A stretch of DNA of 64,000 bases from Mycolicibacterium neoaurum ATCC 25795. Its GTDB lineage: Bacteria; Actinomycetota; Actinomycetes; Mycobacteriales; Mycobacteriaceae. Every line of letters begins with the position of its first letter. The stretch's first letter is position 1. Both the position numbers and the translations under genes were made by a program. The notes below the pieces were generated by a model. That model saw nothing but the letters and a program-made list of their open reading frames with translations, made no database searches and had not been told where the DNA came from. The stretch lies in the NCBI RefSeq assembly GCF_000691525.1, contig NZ_JMDW01000015.1, forward strand, positions 119,004 to 183,003, given 5' to 3'. This document shows, in pieces, positions 49,176-60,656 of this stretch.

Positions 49176-49221
49176 GGACTAGAATTTTCGACGACGGCTT
49201 CTTCGCGGAGGGCAGGCGCTG

Positions 49222-49716
49222 ATGGGTGAGGTACGGGTTGTCGGTATTCGCGTTGAGCAGCCGCAGAACCAGCCGGTGCTGCTGCTGCGCGAGGCGAACG
49301 GCGAGCGCTACCTGCCGATCTGGATCGGTCAGCCCGAGGCGCAGGCCATCGCGCATGAACAGCAGGGCATCGAGGCGCCCCGGCCGCAGACTCATGATCT
49401 GATCCGCGATCTGATTGCAGCGTTGGGACATTCGCTCAAAGAGGTGCGCATCGTCGATCTGCAGGAGGGCACCTTCTACGCCGACCTGATCTTCGACCGC
49501 GATATCAAGGTCTCGGCCCGCCCGTCGGACTCGGTCGCGATCGCCCTGCGGGTCGGGGTTCCGATCTATGTCGAGGAATCCGTGTTGGCGGAGGCCGGCC
49601 TGCTGATTCCCGACGAGACCGATGAGGACTCCGCCGAGCCGGTCCGCGAGGACGAGGTGGAGAAGTTCAAGGAGTTCCTGGACAGCATCTCGCCCGACGA
49701 TTTCAAAGCGACCTGA
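49222..49716 (+). CDS. Bifunctional nuclease domain (DUF151) protein, Rv1829 homologue (164 aa)
   Basis: Pattern of the BFN/DUF151 family: GEVRVVGIRVEQPQNQPVLLLRE, RYLPIWIGQPEAQAIAHEQQGIEAPRPQTHDL, then VRIVDLQEGTFYADLIF and SARPSDSVAIALRVGVPIYV (about 100-120). Plant and thermophile members have been described as DNase/RNase; activity in mycobacteria is not established as far as I know. The C-terminal 30 residues are acidic. TAGAAT at 49180-49185 is a likely -10 box of its own promoter. The 190-bp gap downstream to 49907 shows no gene or clear structure. Confidence 0.92.
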   Translation: MGEVRVVGIRVEQPQNQPVLLLREANGERYLPIWIGQPEAQAIAHEQQGIEAPRPQTHDLIRDLIAALGHSLKEVRIVDLQEGTFYADLIFDRDIKVSARPSDSVAIALRVGVPIYVEESVLAEAGLLIPDETDEDSAEPVREDEVEKFKEFLDSISPDDFKAT

Positions 49717-49906
49717 CCAAGATCACGGATGCGTCTCGTGATGTCGACACGCGGTTTCTGTGTCGGCGACGTGCCGTACGGACAGCCATAATTTTGATCG
49801 ACGACGAGCAGTAGCGGCAATGTGTTGAGCGTATGCTCGACATATTCGAACTCGGGTTCCAGCGTGATGTCACGTGTGCCCGTGGGCGACGGCGAGAGGA
49901 TGGACT

Positions 49907-50530
49907 GTGGGCGACACGCCACATCAGGGGGAGTTGGATCTGTCTTCTGCCGGCGGGCTGACACCGCCCGCGAACGGCGCATCCGGAGAACCCGTCCAGG
50001 GCGGCCTGTTCCCGGATGACTCGATCCCGGACGAACTCGTCGGCTACCGCGGTCCCAGTGCCTGCCAGATCGCCGGAATCACCTATCGCCAGCTCGACTA
50101 CTGGGCACGGACCTCGCTGGTCGTTCCGTCGATCCGCGGCGCCGCGGGTTCGGGTAGTCAGCGGTTGTATTCCTTCAAGGACGTGCTGGTCCTCAAGATC
50201 GTCAAGCGGTTGCTCGACACCGGCATCTCACTGCACAACATCCGCGTCGCGGTCGATCACCTGCGCCAGCGGGGCGTACAGGATCTGGCCAACATCACGC
50301 TCTTCTCCGATGGCACCACCGTCTACGAATGCACCTCGGCCGAGGAGGTCGTCGACCTTTTGCAGGGTGGTCAGGGCGTGTTCGGTATCGCGGTGTCCGG
50401 TGCGATGCGCGAGCTGACCGGTGCGATTGCCGACTTCCCCGGCGAGCGCGCCGACGGTGGCGAGTCGATCGCCGCCCCCGAGGATGAATTGGCGTCCCGG
50501 CGCAAGAGCCGCGACCGCAAGATCGGCTGA
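49907..50530 (+). CDS. MerR-family transcriptional regulator, Rv1830 homologue (207 aa)
   Basis: GTG at 49907, behind GAGAGGATG, begins VGDTPHQGELDL. After a disordered about 45-residue arm comes the MerR HTH: VGYRGPSACQIAGITYRQLDYWARTSLVVPSIRGAAGSGSQRLYSF (about 45-90), then the helix VLVLKIVKRLLDTGISLHNIRVAVDHLRQRG. The C-terminal part includes ITLFSDGTTVYECTSAEEVVDLLQGGQGVFGIAV. It is a paralogue of the Rv1828-type gene 730 bp upstream. It ends about 45 bp before the -10 box of the glycine riboswitch. Confidence 0.92.
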   Translation: MGDTPHQGELDLSSAGGLTPPANGASGEPVQGGLFPDDSIPDELVGYRGPSACQIAGITYRQLDYWARTSLVVPSIRGAAGSGSQRLYSFKDVLVLKIVKRLLDTGISLHNIRVAVDHLRQRGVQDLANITLFSDGTTVYECTSAEEVVDLLQGGQGVFGIAVSGAMRELTGAIADFPGERADGGESIAAPEDELASRRKSRDRKIG

Positions 50531-50575
50531 TACGGACCGTTCCCGGCGCGAACGCCGTCGGATCGGGTGAACCGC

Positions 50576-50581
50576 TAGAAT
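50576..50581 (+). promoter_or_regulatory. -10 promoter element of the riboswitch-gcvP transcript
   Basis: TAGAAT is a very good match to the mycobacterial SigA -10 consensus. It lies about 20 bases before the first conserved aptamer element, giving a start near 50588. Confidence 0.6.
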
Positions 50582-50587
50582 TGAGCG

Positions 50588-50790
50588 CGTATCGCCCATG
50601 CGCGGGAGAGTTCCGTGGCCGCCAGCCACGGACGCCGAAGGAGCAACACCTCTCCGTCAACCTCTCAGGCCCCCGGACCGCGCGCGGCCACGATGCCTCT
50701 GGAAAGCGGTGCTGTGTGCACCCGCCCATGGGGAAAGGCCCGGATCCGGGCTGAATCTCTCAGGCACCCCGACAGAGGGAGAGGACGCGC
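50588..50790 (+). ncRNA. Tandem glycine riboswitch
   Basis: Two glycine aptamers in series. In the first, GGGAGAG (50604-50610), GCCGAAGGAGCAA (50634-50646) and CCTCTCAGGC (50661-50670) are the conserved elements. In the second they are CTCTGGAAAG (50697-50706), GGGGAAAGGC (50730-50739), AATCTCTCAGGCA (50754-50766) and ACAGAGGGAGAG (50772-50783). Glycine binding normally turns on gcv genes. The expression platform should be the 35 bases up to the gcvP start at 50825, where GGGGAG is the ribosome site. Open reading frames running through this region are artefacts. Confidence 0.93.
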
Positions 50791-50824
50791 TTCGCGGCGC
50801 ACACCTCGACCCGGGGAGACTTCT

Positions 50825-53668
<2,844 letters not shown>

Positions 53669-53677
53669 CCTGACCGG

Positions 53678-54583
53678 GTGCTACCGGCAGATGTGCAGGA
53701 CTGGGCGGACGGTGGTCGATTTCTGACCACCCCGTCGGGTCGGATCTTCGTCCGGTCCGCACCGGGTGCGGGCCCGACGCTGCTTCTGCTGCACGGGTTT
53801 CCGTCCAGCTCCTTCGACTATCGCAGGGTCGTCGACGAGCTGGCCGGACAGTCTTGGCTGACGCTGGATTTCCTGGGGTTCGGGCTGTCGGACAAGCCTC
53901 GGTGGGCAGGAGCGCAGCGACCGGGGCGTCGGCGCAGCCCGCGCGTCTACAGCCTGCTGGAGCAGGCCGACATCGTCGAGGATGTACTCGCGCAGACGAC
54001 GACCGGGCCGGTGGTCGTGGTGGCCCACGACATGGGCACCTCGGTCGCCACCGAACTGTTGGCCCGAGATGTCGAAGGGCGCCTGACCTTCGATCTGCGG
54101 GCCGCGGTGCTGACCAATGGCAGCGTGATCCTGGAGCGAGCCAGTCTGCGCCCTTCGCAGAAGGTTTTGCGTGGGCCGCTGGGACCGCTGCTGTCCCGGC
54201 TGACGAGTCGCGCCGCATTCATCCGCGGCTTCGCCAGGCTGTTCTCCTCGGCGCACCCACTCACGGCCGACGAGGCCGAGGCGCAGTGGGCGTTGTTGGC
54301 CCACAACGATGGTCATCGCATCATGCATCTGCTGTGCGCTTATCTGGACGAGCGCGTGCGGTACGCATCGCGTTGGCACGGCGCGATCGCGGCGTGGACG
54401 AAACCGTTGAGCTATCTGTGGGGGCTACAGGATCCGGTGGCGACGGTCAACGTACTGGTTGGCCTGCGGGATCTGCGGCCTGCTGCCGACGTCGTCGAGT
54501 TGCCGGACGTCGGGCACTATCCGCAGGTCGAGGTGCCAAGGGAGTTCGCCGTGCAGGTGCGGGATCTGTTGTCGCTGCACTGA
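53678..54583 (+). CDS. Alpha/beta hydrolase, haloalkane dehalogenase/epoxide hydrolase-like (301 aa)
   Basis: GTG at 53678, nine bases after gcvP. The oxyanion motif is LLLLHGFPSSSFDYR (about 36-50). The nucleophile elbow VVVVAHDMGTSVA (about 107-119) has Asp instead of Ser, as in haloalkane dehalogenases and epoxide hydrolases. The C-terminal His is in LPDVGHYPQVEVP. There is no clear pair of halide-binding Trp residues, so dehalogenase activity is uncertain. In M. tuberculosis the nearby Rv1833c is a related protein on the opposite strand. Because of its spacing it may be read from the riboswitch transcript. Confidence 0.87.
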   Translation: MLPADVQDWADGGRFLTTPSGRIFVRSAPGAGPTLLLLHGFPSSSFDYRRVVDELAGQSWLTLDFLGFGLSDKPRWAGAQRPGRRRSPRVYSLLEQADIVEDVLAQTTTGPVVVVAHDMGTSVATELLARDVEGRLTFDLRAAVLTNGSVILERASLRPSQKVLRGPLGPLLSRLTSRAAFIRGFARLFSSAHPLTADEAEAQWALLAHNDGHRIMHLLCAYLDERVRYASRWHGAIAAWTKPLSYLWGLQDPVATVNVLVGLRDLRPAADVVELPDVGHYPQVEVPREFAVQVRDLLSLH

Positions 54584-54615
54584 CATCGGGGACCGGCGGC
54601 GTACGTTTGGGTGTC

Positions 54616-55479
54616 ATGAAGCGGGTGTGGCCCTCGGTGTTGCGCAGGACCACGCCGATGCCGGTGCGGCGGTTCGACTCCGGCTGGACTCGTAGCACCG
54701 GCCGGCTCGGCACCGGCGCGGACCTGGACCGGCTCTCGCTGGCGACCTACAACATTTGGTTCAACGAGCTGTGCGCTACGCAGCGCTATCAGGCGATCGC
54801 TGACATCCTGGCCCGAGAAGCCCCGGATGTCATGGTGTTCCAAGAGGTCACCGAACCGGCGCTGACCGTGCTGTTGGCCCAACCCTGGATCCGCGCGCAC
54901 TACTCCAGCGCAGCCGTGTGCGGTGGCAGGCTCGGTCACTACGGGATGCTGCTGTTGTCGCGCATCCCGGTCGAGCGGGTGAGTTACACGCGACTGCCGT
55001 CGAACCTGTCCCGCGGGTACCTGACGGCGCGGTACACCATCGGCGGCCGCAGCTTCACCATCGTGGGCTTGCACCTCGAAAGCGGAAAGGCCGCCGCCGC
55101 GTTGCGCGAACGTCAGCTGCGTCTGGTCGTCGACTCGGTGCGCAGCCACCCGGAGGTCGCGATCATGGGGGACTTCAACCTGCGCGACGCCGAGAACCAC
55201 ATCCTGCCCGCCGACTTCCGCGATGTGTGGCCGACGCTGCATCCCGACGAGCCGGGATTCACCGAGGACACCACCATCAACCACATGCGCTATGACATGA
55301 AGGACAAGCACCGCCACGTCCGATTCGATCGGGTGCTGGTCAGAGCCGACGCCTGGAGCGCACACTCGATCCGGCTGCTCGGGCGTGAACCGGTCGCACC
55401 CGAGCTACCCCGAATCTTCCCTTCGGATCACTTCGGCGTGCAGTGCACGCTGGAGCGGGTCAGCCGAGGAACTCGCTGA
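54616..55479 (+). CDS. Endonuclease/exonuclease/phosphatase (EEP) family protein, TDP2-like (287 aa)
   Basis: The EEP catalytic set is present: LATYNIWFNEL (about 43-53), VMVFQEVTEP with the metal Glu (about 72-81), TIVGLHLESGK, AIMGDFNLRD (about 181-190), and the C-terminal PSDHFGVQCTL with the catalytic Asp-His. This arrangement resembles TDP2-type 5'-tyrosyl-DNA phosphodiesterases and some sphingomyelinase-like phosphatases. No signal peptide is seen. ATG at 54616; longer frames overlap the upstream hydrolase. It lies 32 bp after that gene and overlaps the end of the convergent gene by 20 bp. Confidence 0.88.
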   Translation: MKRVWPSVLRRTTPMPVRRFDSGWTRSTGRLGTGADLDRLSLATYNIWFNELCATQRYQAIADILAREAPDVMVFQEVTEPALTVLLAQPWIRAHYSSAAVCGGRLGHYGMLLLSRIPVERVSYTRLPSNLSRGYLTARYTIGGRSFTIVGLHLESGKAAAALRERQLRLVVDSVRSHPEVAIMGDFNLRDAENHILPADFRDVWPTLHPDEPGFTEDTTINHMRYDMKDKHRHVRFDRVLVRADAWSAHSIRLLGREPVAPELPRIFPSDHFGVQCTLERVSRGTR

Positions 55480-57505
55480 CGGCATCGCCGAATGCCGGAT
55501 CGGCGGCACCGGTGACGTTGCGGTACTGACCGCCGCTGGCCTGGGCCACCGCCTCCCATGTCGCCCGATCCGGATCGTCACCGATGTTGATGACGTTGAC
55601 CGCCACCGGACGCTGCGGATTGGCCGCGCCCTGGATGTAGGAGATCAACCCGGCACCGTCGAGACTGCGGTCGGTGTGCGGGCCCGCGGTCACCACCAGT
55701 ACCGAATTCGGTTGGTCGGGACGGAAACCGGCGAGCGCGTCACCGTAGACCAGACGCAGCGTCGTGAACGACACGGCACCGCTGGCCGAACCACCCTGGG
55801 ACTGCAGGCTCGAACCGAGCGCCGCGGACCGCGGGGTGCCGCCGAGGTCATCCCCGAGCGGACCGGTGGTGATCGCCGATCGGCCGGCCACGCCGTCGAA
55901 AGTCCACAGGCCTACCGCTGCCGACGGCGGCAGTTGTTGTAGCCGGTCGTTGAGCGCGGCAGCGACGTCGGTCAGTCCGGGAACGGACTGGCCGAGCATC
56001 ACCGTGACCGTGCCGTCCTGCACGGGGGCGGCCAACCGGGCCGCCAGGCCGGCACGTTCGGCCGGATCTGCGAACGACAGCGGTGTGGTCACGGCGGGAA
56101 AGTCGGTCACCGGGCTGTCCGGATTCGATGCGCCGTCGGCGCGGAATCCGGCCTCGGCCAGTTTGGCGAGTTGCTCGGGTTTGCGCATGAAGCGGTCGAA
56201 TTCGCTGGCCGCACTGACCTGTTCCTTGGCCAACCGCTCGCCGCTGAGCAGTACGACGGGGAAATCGGCAACCGGGGTCGGACCGGCCGGAATCCAGGCG
56301 GCCAACTTGCTGTCCGCATCGGCCATATCGGCTCCGCGCCGGAACACCTGCTGCTCGGTGGTGGCGACGGCATGTACCGGCGCGGCGGCCGGTTCGGCGG
56401 CGTTGACGAGGGCATCGAGTGCGGTGGACGCCCGCTTGTCGGCGAGTTCGGGCTGCGCGCCCATGAGCCGTTGTGCGGCACCGGCACCGGAGGTCACCGG
56501 CGCGTTCGGGGCCGCGGACGCCGCCGCGACGGCCTCGGCCGCGAGGATGCCCGCGTCGCTGTTGCCCGCGGTCGGTAATGCCAACCGCAGTCCGCCCCAG
56601 CCGGGCAGGTTCAGTCCGTCGAGACCGGCCGGATTGGTCTGTAGGTTCGGCAGTGTCGACCAGTTCTGCTCGGACAACGCCGTTTTCAGCTCCGGCCGTA
56701 CGGCGAGCACCACCGGTGAGCTGACCAGGGAGCGGCTGTCGATCACCGATTCCGGCCCCGCGGCCGCCTCCAGACGGGACTCCGCCGATGAACTGCCGGG
56801 GAGCCACACGGCGGGCCGCTCACCGAGATCGCCCGGCCAGTCGCCGCTGAACCCGGCGACGACGGCGTCGGCATCGGCCGCGGTGACGGCCACCTTGACG
56901 CAGCGGTCACCGACGCGGGGATTGGTACCCACGTAATCCTGGGCCTGGGCCGAGATCTGCTCGGCGATGGCCGGATCGGCGACGACGGCGACGGTGACCT
57001 CACCCTCGACGCACCTGTCGGCCGAGGCCTGGCTGCGGTCGGACAGCGCGTTGCCGAAGAACTGCCACAGAATCACCGCACCGACCACGGCGACCACCGT
57101 GATCAGTGCGATGACGACACCGCGGCTGACGGTGCGCCGGCCGGTGGTGATCGCCCGGTGCGAACCGGTCCATTCCCCGCCCTCGAAGGTGCGTTGCCGA
57201 CCGGTGACCGAAAACGCCTGGGTGGGGGAGTCCTCGTCGGCGACCGCCGGGAAACCCCGCGGAGCCGGATCGGGATCCTCGTACTCGTGGTCCTCGTACT
57301 TGTGGTCCGCGTAGTCGTCCCGGCGAGGCTCGTCGTAGCCGGCGTTCGTCTCGTATCGGTAATCGTCTGTGTCGTAACCGAACTCGGGCTGTTCGTGCTG
57401 TCCGGCCGACGACCCGGCAGCGGGCTCGTCGCGGCGGGGATCGCCGGAGACTCCGAACTGCTCGTCAGGCTGGTCGTCGGGATCGGGAATGCTGTGCCTG
57501 CCCAT
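55460..57505 (-). CDS. Membrane-anchored solute-binding/vWA domain protein, Rv1836c homologue (681 aa)
   Basis: The N-terminal 120 residues are cytoplasmic, acidic and rich in Asp/Tyr/Glu (YDTDDYRYETNAGYDEPRRDDY), then one TM segment at about 129-150. The extracellular part begins with two short Cys-containing strands (RCVEGEVTVAV, RCVKVAV), continues as a periplasmic-binding-protein-like region (about 165-470), and ends in a von Willebrand A-like domain (about 480-681: GLWTFDG, FTTLRLVYGDAL, VLVVTAGPHTD). No intact MIDAS DxSxS motif is evident. Order and length match Rv1836c. Function unknown; an envelope-sensing or scaffold role is possible. Confidence 0.85.
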   Translation of the reverse strand: MGRHSIPDPDDQPDEQFGVSGDPRRDEPAAGSSAGQHEQPEFGYDTDDYRYETNAGYDEPRRDDYADHKYEDHEYEDPDPAPRGFPAVADEDSPTQAFSVTGRQRTFEGGEWTGSHRAITTGRRTVSRGVVIALITVVAVVGAVILWQFFGNALSDRSQASADRCVEGEVTVAVVADPAIAEQISAQAQDYVGTNPRVGDRCVKVAVTAADADAVVAGFSGDWPGDLGERPAVWLPGSSSAESRLEAAAGPESVIDSRSLVSSPVVLAVRPELKTALSEQNWSTLPNLQTNPAGLDGLNLPGWGGLRLALPTAGNSDAGILAAEAVAAASAAPNAPVTSGAGAAQRLMGAQPELADKRASTALDALVNAAEPAAAPVHAVATTEQQVFRRGADMADADSKLAAWIPAGPTPVADFPVVLLSGERLAKEQVSAASEFDRFMRKPEQLAKLAEAGFRADGASNPDSPVTDFPAVTTPLSFADPAERAGLAARLAAPVQDGTVTVMLGQSVPGLTDVAAALNDRLQQLPPSAAVGLWTFDGVAGRSAITTGPLGDDLGGTPRSAALGSSLQSQGGSASGAVSFTTLRLVYGDALAGFRPDQPNSVLVVTAGPHTDRSLDGAGLISYIQGAANPQRPVAVNVINIGDDPDRATWEAVAQASGGQYRNVTGAADPAFGDAVSEFLG

Positions 57506-57551
57506 CCCTACCCTCTTGTCTCGTCGTGTCGAATACCCCGCCGAAGTCTAG

Positions 57552-59735
57552 TCACTGGTTCGCGGCACGCGCCTTGAACTCGCGACGACGCCGGTGCAGG
57601 ATCGGCTCGGTGTAGCCGCTGGGCTGCTGGGCTCCCGACAGGATGAGTTCCTGGGCCGCCTGGAAGGCGATGCTGGCCTCGGGATCGGGCGCCATCGGCA
57701 GGTAGTCGGCGTCGCCGGCATTCTGCTCGTCGACGATGGCGGCCATCCGGCGCAGGCTGGCCTTGACATCGCCCTCGGTGATGACGCCATGGCGCAGCCA
57801 GTTGGCCAACAGCTGACTCGAAATACGCAGCGTGGCACGGTCTTCCATCAGCGCGACATTGTGGATATCGGGCACCTTCGAGCAGCCGACACCGGCATCG
57901 ATCCAGCGCACGACATAGCCCAGGATCGACTGGCAGTTGTTGTCCACCTCTTCGTGGATCTCGTCGGGGGACCAGGCCAGCTCACCGGCCAGCGGGATGG
58001 TCAGCAGCTCGTCGATGGTGGCGCGCTTCTTGCCTGCCAGCTCCTTCTGCACCGCGGCGACGTCGACCTGGTGGTAGTGCATCGCGTGCAGGGTGGCGGC
58101 AGTGGGCGATGGCACCCATGCCGTGGTGGCGCCGGCCTTGGGTTGACCGATCTTCTGCTCGACCATATCGGCCATCAGGTCGGTCATCGCCCACATGCCC
58201 TTGCCGATCTGGGCCCGTCCGGCCAGACCGGTCGCCAGGCCGGTGTCGACGTTGGCGTCCTCGTAGGCCTTGATCCAGGGCTGCGATTTCATCGCGCCCT
58301 TGCGGATCATCGGGCCCGCCTCCATCGAGGTGTGGATCTCGTCGCCGGTGCGGTCCAGGAAGCCGGTGTTGATGAACACGACGCGGTCGGCGGCGGCCTT
58401 GATGCACGCCTTCAGGTTCAGCGTGGTGCGACGCTCCTCGTCCATGATGCCGACCTTGAGGGTGCCCTGCGGCACGCCGATGACATCCTCGACGCGGGAG
58501 AAGAGCTCGCAGGTGAACGCGACCTCGTCGGGGCCGTGCATCTTGGGCTTGACGATGTAGACCGAACCGGTGCGCGAGTTGCGGTACGGGCCGTTCTGCT
58601 CGCCCTCCTTGAGGCCGTGGATGGCGATCAGGCCGGTGAACAGCGCATCCTGGATGCCCTCGGGAACCTCGGCGCCGTCGGCACCGTCATTGTCGAAGAC
58701 GATGGCGTCGTTGGTCATCAGGTGTCCGACGTTGCGGACGAACAGCAGGCTGCGGCCGGGCAGGCTCAGCTCGCCGGACCCGTCGGGGGTGGTGAACTCC
58801 CGGTCGGGGTTGAGCACCCGGTTGAACGACTTGCCGCCCTTGCTGACCTCTTCGGAGAGGTCGCCGCGGTTGAGTCCGAGCCAGTTGCGGTAGCCGAGCA
58901 CCTTGTCCTCGGCGTCGACGGCGGCCACCGAGTCCTCGAAGTCCATGATCGTCGTGATCGCCGACTCCAGGACGACATCCTTGATGCCTGCCTTGTCGGT
59001 CGAGCCGATCGGCGAGGACGGGTCGATGAGGATCTCGATGTGCAGACCGTTGTGCTTGAGCAGCACCGACCAGGATGCTGCGCCCAACTCGCCGGTGTAG
59101 CCGACGAATGCCGACGGATCGGCCAACGAGGGAACCAGCTGCCCGTCTTCGATCTTGACCTCGGTGATATCGGCCCACGATCCCTCGGCCAACGGCACCG
59201 CCTCGTCGAGGAAGTTGCGGGCATAGGCGATGACCTTGTCGCCCCGGACCTTGTTGTAGGAGGAGCCTGCCTCGGCGCCGCCCTCATCGGAGATGACATC
59301 GGTGCCGTAGAGCGCGTCATACAGCGAGCCCCAACGGGCGTTGGCGGCGTTGAGCGCGAAGCGGGCATTGAGGATCGGCACGACGAGCTGCGGGCCCGCG
59401 GTCGAGGTGATCTCGGTGTCCACCCCGGAGGTGGTCACGGTGAAGTCGGGGGGCTCGGGTGCCAGATAGCCGATATCGGTGAGGAACTGCTTGTACTCGG
59501 CGGCATCGAAGGGACCGATGACGCGCGCGCGGTGCCACCTGTCGATCTGGGCCTGCAGGTCGTCGCGGCGGGCGAGCAGCTCTTCGTTCTGCGGGGCGAG
59601 ATCGGCGACGACCTTGTCCACACCGGCCCAGAAGCTGTCCGGATCCACACCGGTACCCGGCAACGCCTCATTGGTGATGAAATCGTGCAGCACCTTGGCG
59701 ACCCGCAGGTTGCCGACGGTCACGCGCTCGGTCAT
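57552..59735 (-). CDS. glcB: Malate synthase G (727 aa)
   Basis: GlcB condenses glyoxylate with acetyl-CoA to malate. ATG at 59735 is preceded by GGGAGG; the frame upstream to 59771 is ignored. Isoform-G features are present: TTIMDFEDSVAAVDAEDK (about 266-283), SLLFVRNVGHLMTND (about 327-341), and AGPMIRKGAMKSQPWIKAYEDANVDTG (about 474-500). Length is close to the 741 aa of M. tuberculosis GlcB (Rv1837c). It drains glyoxylate, including that formed from glycine or from the glyoxylate shunt. Confidence 0.98.
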   Translation of the reverse strand: MTERVTVGNLRVAKVLHDFITNEALPGTGVDPDSFWAGVDKVVADLAPQNEELLARRDDLQAQIDRWHRARVIGPFDAAEYKQFLTDIGYLAPEPPDFTVTTSGVDTEITSTAGPQLVVPILNARFALNAANARWGSLYDALYGTDVISDEGGAEAGSSYNKVRGDKVIAYARNFLDEAVPLAEGSWADITEVKIEDGQLVPSLADPSAFVGYTGELGAASWSVLLKHNGLHIEILIDPSSPIGSTDKAGIKDVVLESAITTIMDFEDSVAAVDAEDKVLGYRNWLGLNRGDLSEEVSKGGKSFNRVLNPDREFTTPDGSGELSLPGRSLLFVRNVGHLMTNDAIVFDNDGADGAEVPEGIQDALFTGLIAIHGLKEGEQNGPYRNSRTGSVYIVKPKMHGPDEVAFTCELFSRVEDVIGVPQGTLKVGIMDEERRTTLNLKACIKAAADRVVFINTGFLDRTGDEIHTSMEAGPMIRKGAMKSQPWIKAYEDANVDTGLATGLAGRAQIGKGMWAMTDLMADMVEQKIGQPKAGATTAWVPSPTAATLHAMHYHQVDVAAVQKELAGKKRATIDELLTIPLAGELAWSPDEIHEEVDNNCQSILGYVVRWIDAGVGCSKVPDIHNVALMEDRATLRISSQLLANWLRHGVITEGDVKASLRRMAAIVDEQNAGDADYLPMAPDPEASIAFQAAQELILSGAQQPSGYTEPILHRRRREFKARAANQ

Positions 59736-59777
59736 GGTTCCTCCCTTTGACAGTCGACCCAGTTTACCCATCGGTAA

Positions 59778-60656
59778 CTACGCGCGAACGGGCGCGGGCA
59801 GCCGTGCCCGCAGCGCGTCACACCGGGCCAGCAGCTCCGCACGCAATGGTGCGGCGCGGTCGGCGATGTAATGCTGTGCCCTGGCGTACTCGGCACGGCC
59901 GGCGGCTGTTTCGATGGCCACCGGTGCAAAACCATAGTCGGTGAGGTCGTATGGGCTGGCACACATGTCCAGGACCCGAGCGTCGGCGGCCAAATCCAGA
60001 CAATCCAGCACCAGTTCGGACTCGACCAGCGGTCCCAGCTTGTAGGCCCATTTGTAGAGATCCATGCCGCTGTGCAGGCAGCCCGGTTGCTCGGCGGCGA
60101 GCTGACCGTCTCTGGTGAGCTGTTCGGCGTTGCGCCCCACCGCAGCCGGGGTGAAGAACCGGAACGCGTCGAAGTGACTGCACCGCAGCGGCATCGACTC
60201 GACCACGGCATCGGTGCCTGCCGCACCCAGTCGCAGCGGTACCGCGTCGTGCCTGACCTCGTCGGACCGGTACACCATCGCCCATTCGTGCAGTCCGAAG
60301 CAGTTGAAGCGGGCCGGGCGCCGCGCCGTGCCGCGCAACAGGGCGGCGATGAATTCGACGGTGTCCTGCCGGGAGCGCAACAGCTCGTCGGATACGCACA
60401 CCAGGCCGTCGATCTCGGTGTAGCCGGAGCGGTCCAGGAACCGCCGGGCGTCCGGCCCGGACAGCGCCACCCCGAATCCGGGATGCCAGCGGCGCAACTG
60501 GCGCGGCCGCAGACTGTAGTAGGTGAACAGGAAGTCCCACACCGGATGTGGCTCACCCCGGCGGGCGCGCTCCAGGTGCGGTGCGACGAACGTCTCCACA
60601 CGCCGCCGGTGGGCGGCCTCGCGTGCCGTCCAGGCATCGTGGCCGAGCTCGGTCAC
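59778..60656 (-). CDS. Conserved actinobacterial protein of unknown function (292 aa)
   Basis: GTG at 60656 overlaps the CBS-protein stop by four bases (GTGA), so it is coupled to that gene. The sequence is soluble and rich in Arg/Leu; recognisable blocks are HPVWDFLFTYYSLRPRQLRRWHPG (about 37-60), RFNCFGLHEWAMVYR (about 116-130), CSHFDAFRFFTP and EQPGCLHSGMDLYKWAYKLGP. I recall database entries calling this family 3-methyladenine DNA glycosylase, but I see no HhH-GPD or AAG signature and would not use that name. Not part of the M. tuberculosis order here (vapBC13 and PE_PGRS34 occupy the place). Confidence 0.78.
   Translation of the reverse strand: MTELGHDAWTAREAAHRRRVETFVAPHLERARRGEPHPVWDFLFTYYSLRPRQLRRWHPGFGVALSGPDARRFLDRSGYTEIDGLVCVSDELLRSRQDTVEFIAALLRGTARRPARFNCFGLHEWAMVYRSDEVRHDAVPLRLGAAGTDAVVESMPLRCSHFDAFRFFTPAAVGRNAEQLTRDGQLAAEQPGCLHSGMDLYKWAYKLGPLVESELVLDCLDLAADARVLDMCASPYDLTDYGFAPVAIETAAGRAEYARAQHYIADRAAPLRAELLARCDALRARLPAPVRA

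Noticed and set aside
50615..50824. N-terminal extension of gcvP by 70 codons
   Set aside because: The extension would translate the two glycine aptamers; the GTG at 50825 has a ribosome site and gives the family length.
57594..59750. 718-codon open frame on the plus strand opposite glcB
   Set aside because: It is exactly antisense to a certain malate synthase gene, has no recognisable domain, and is explained by high GC at third codon positions.
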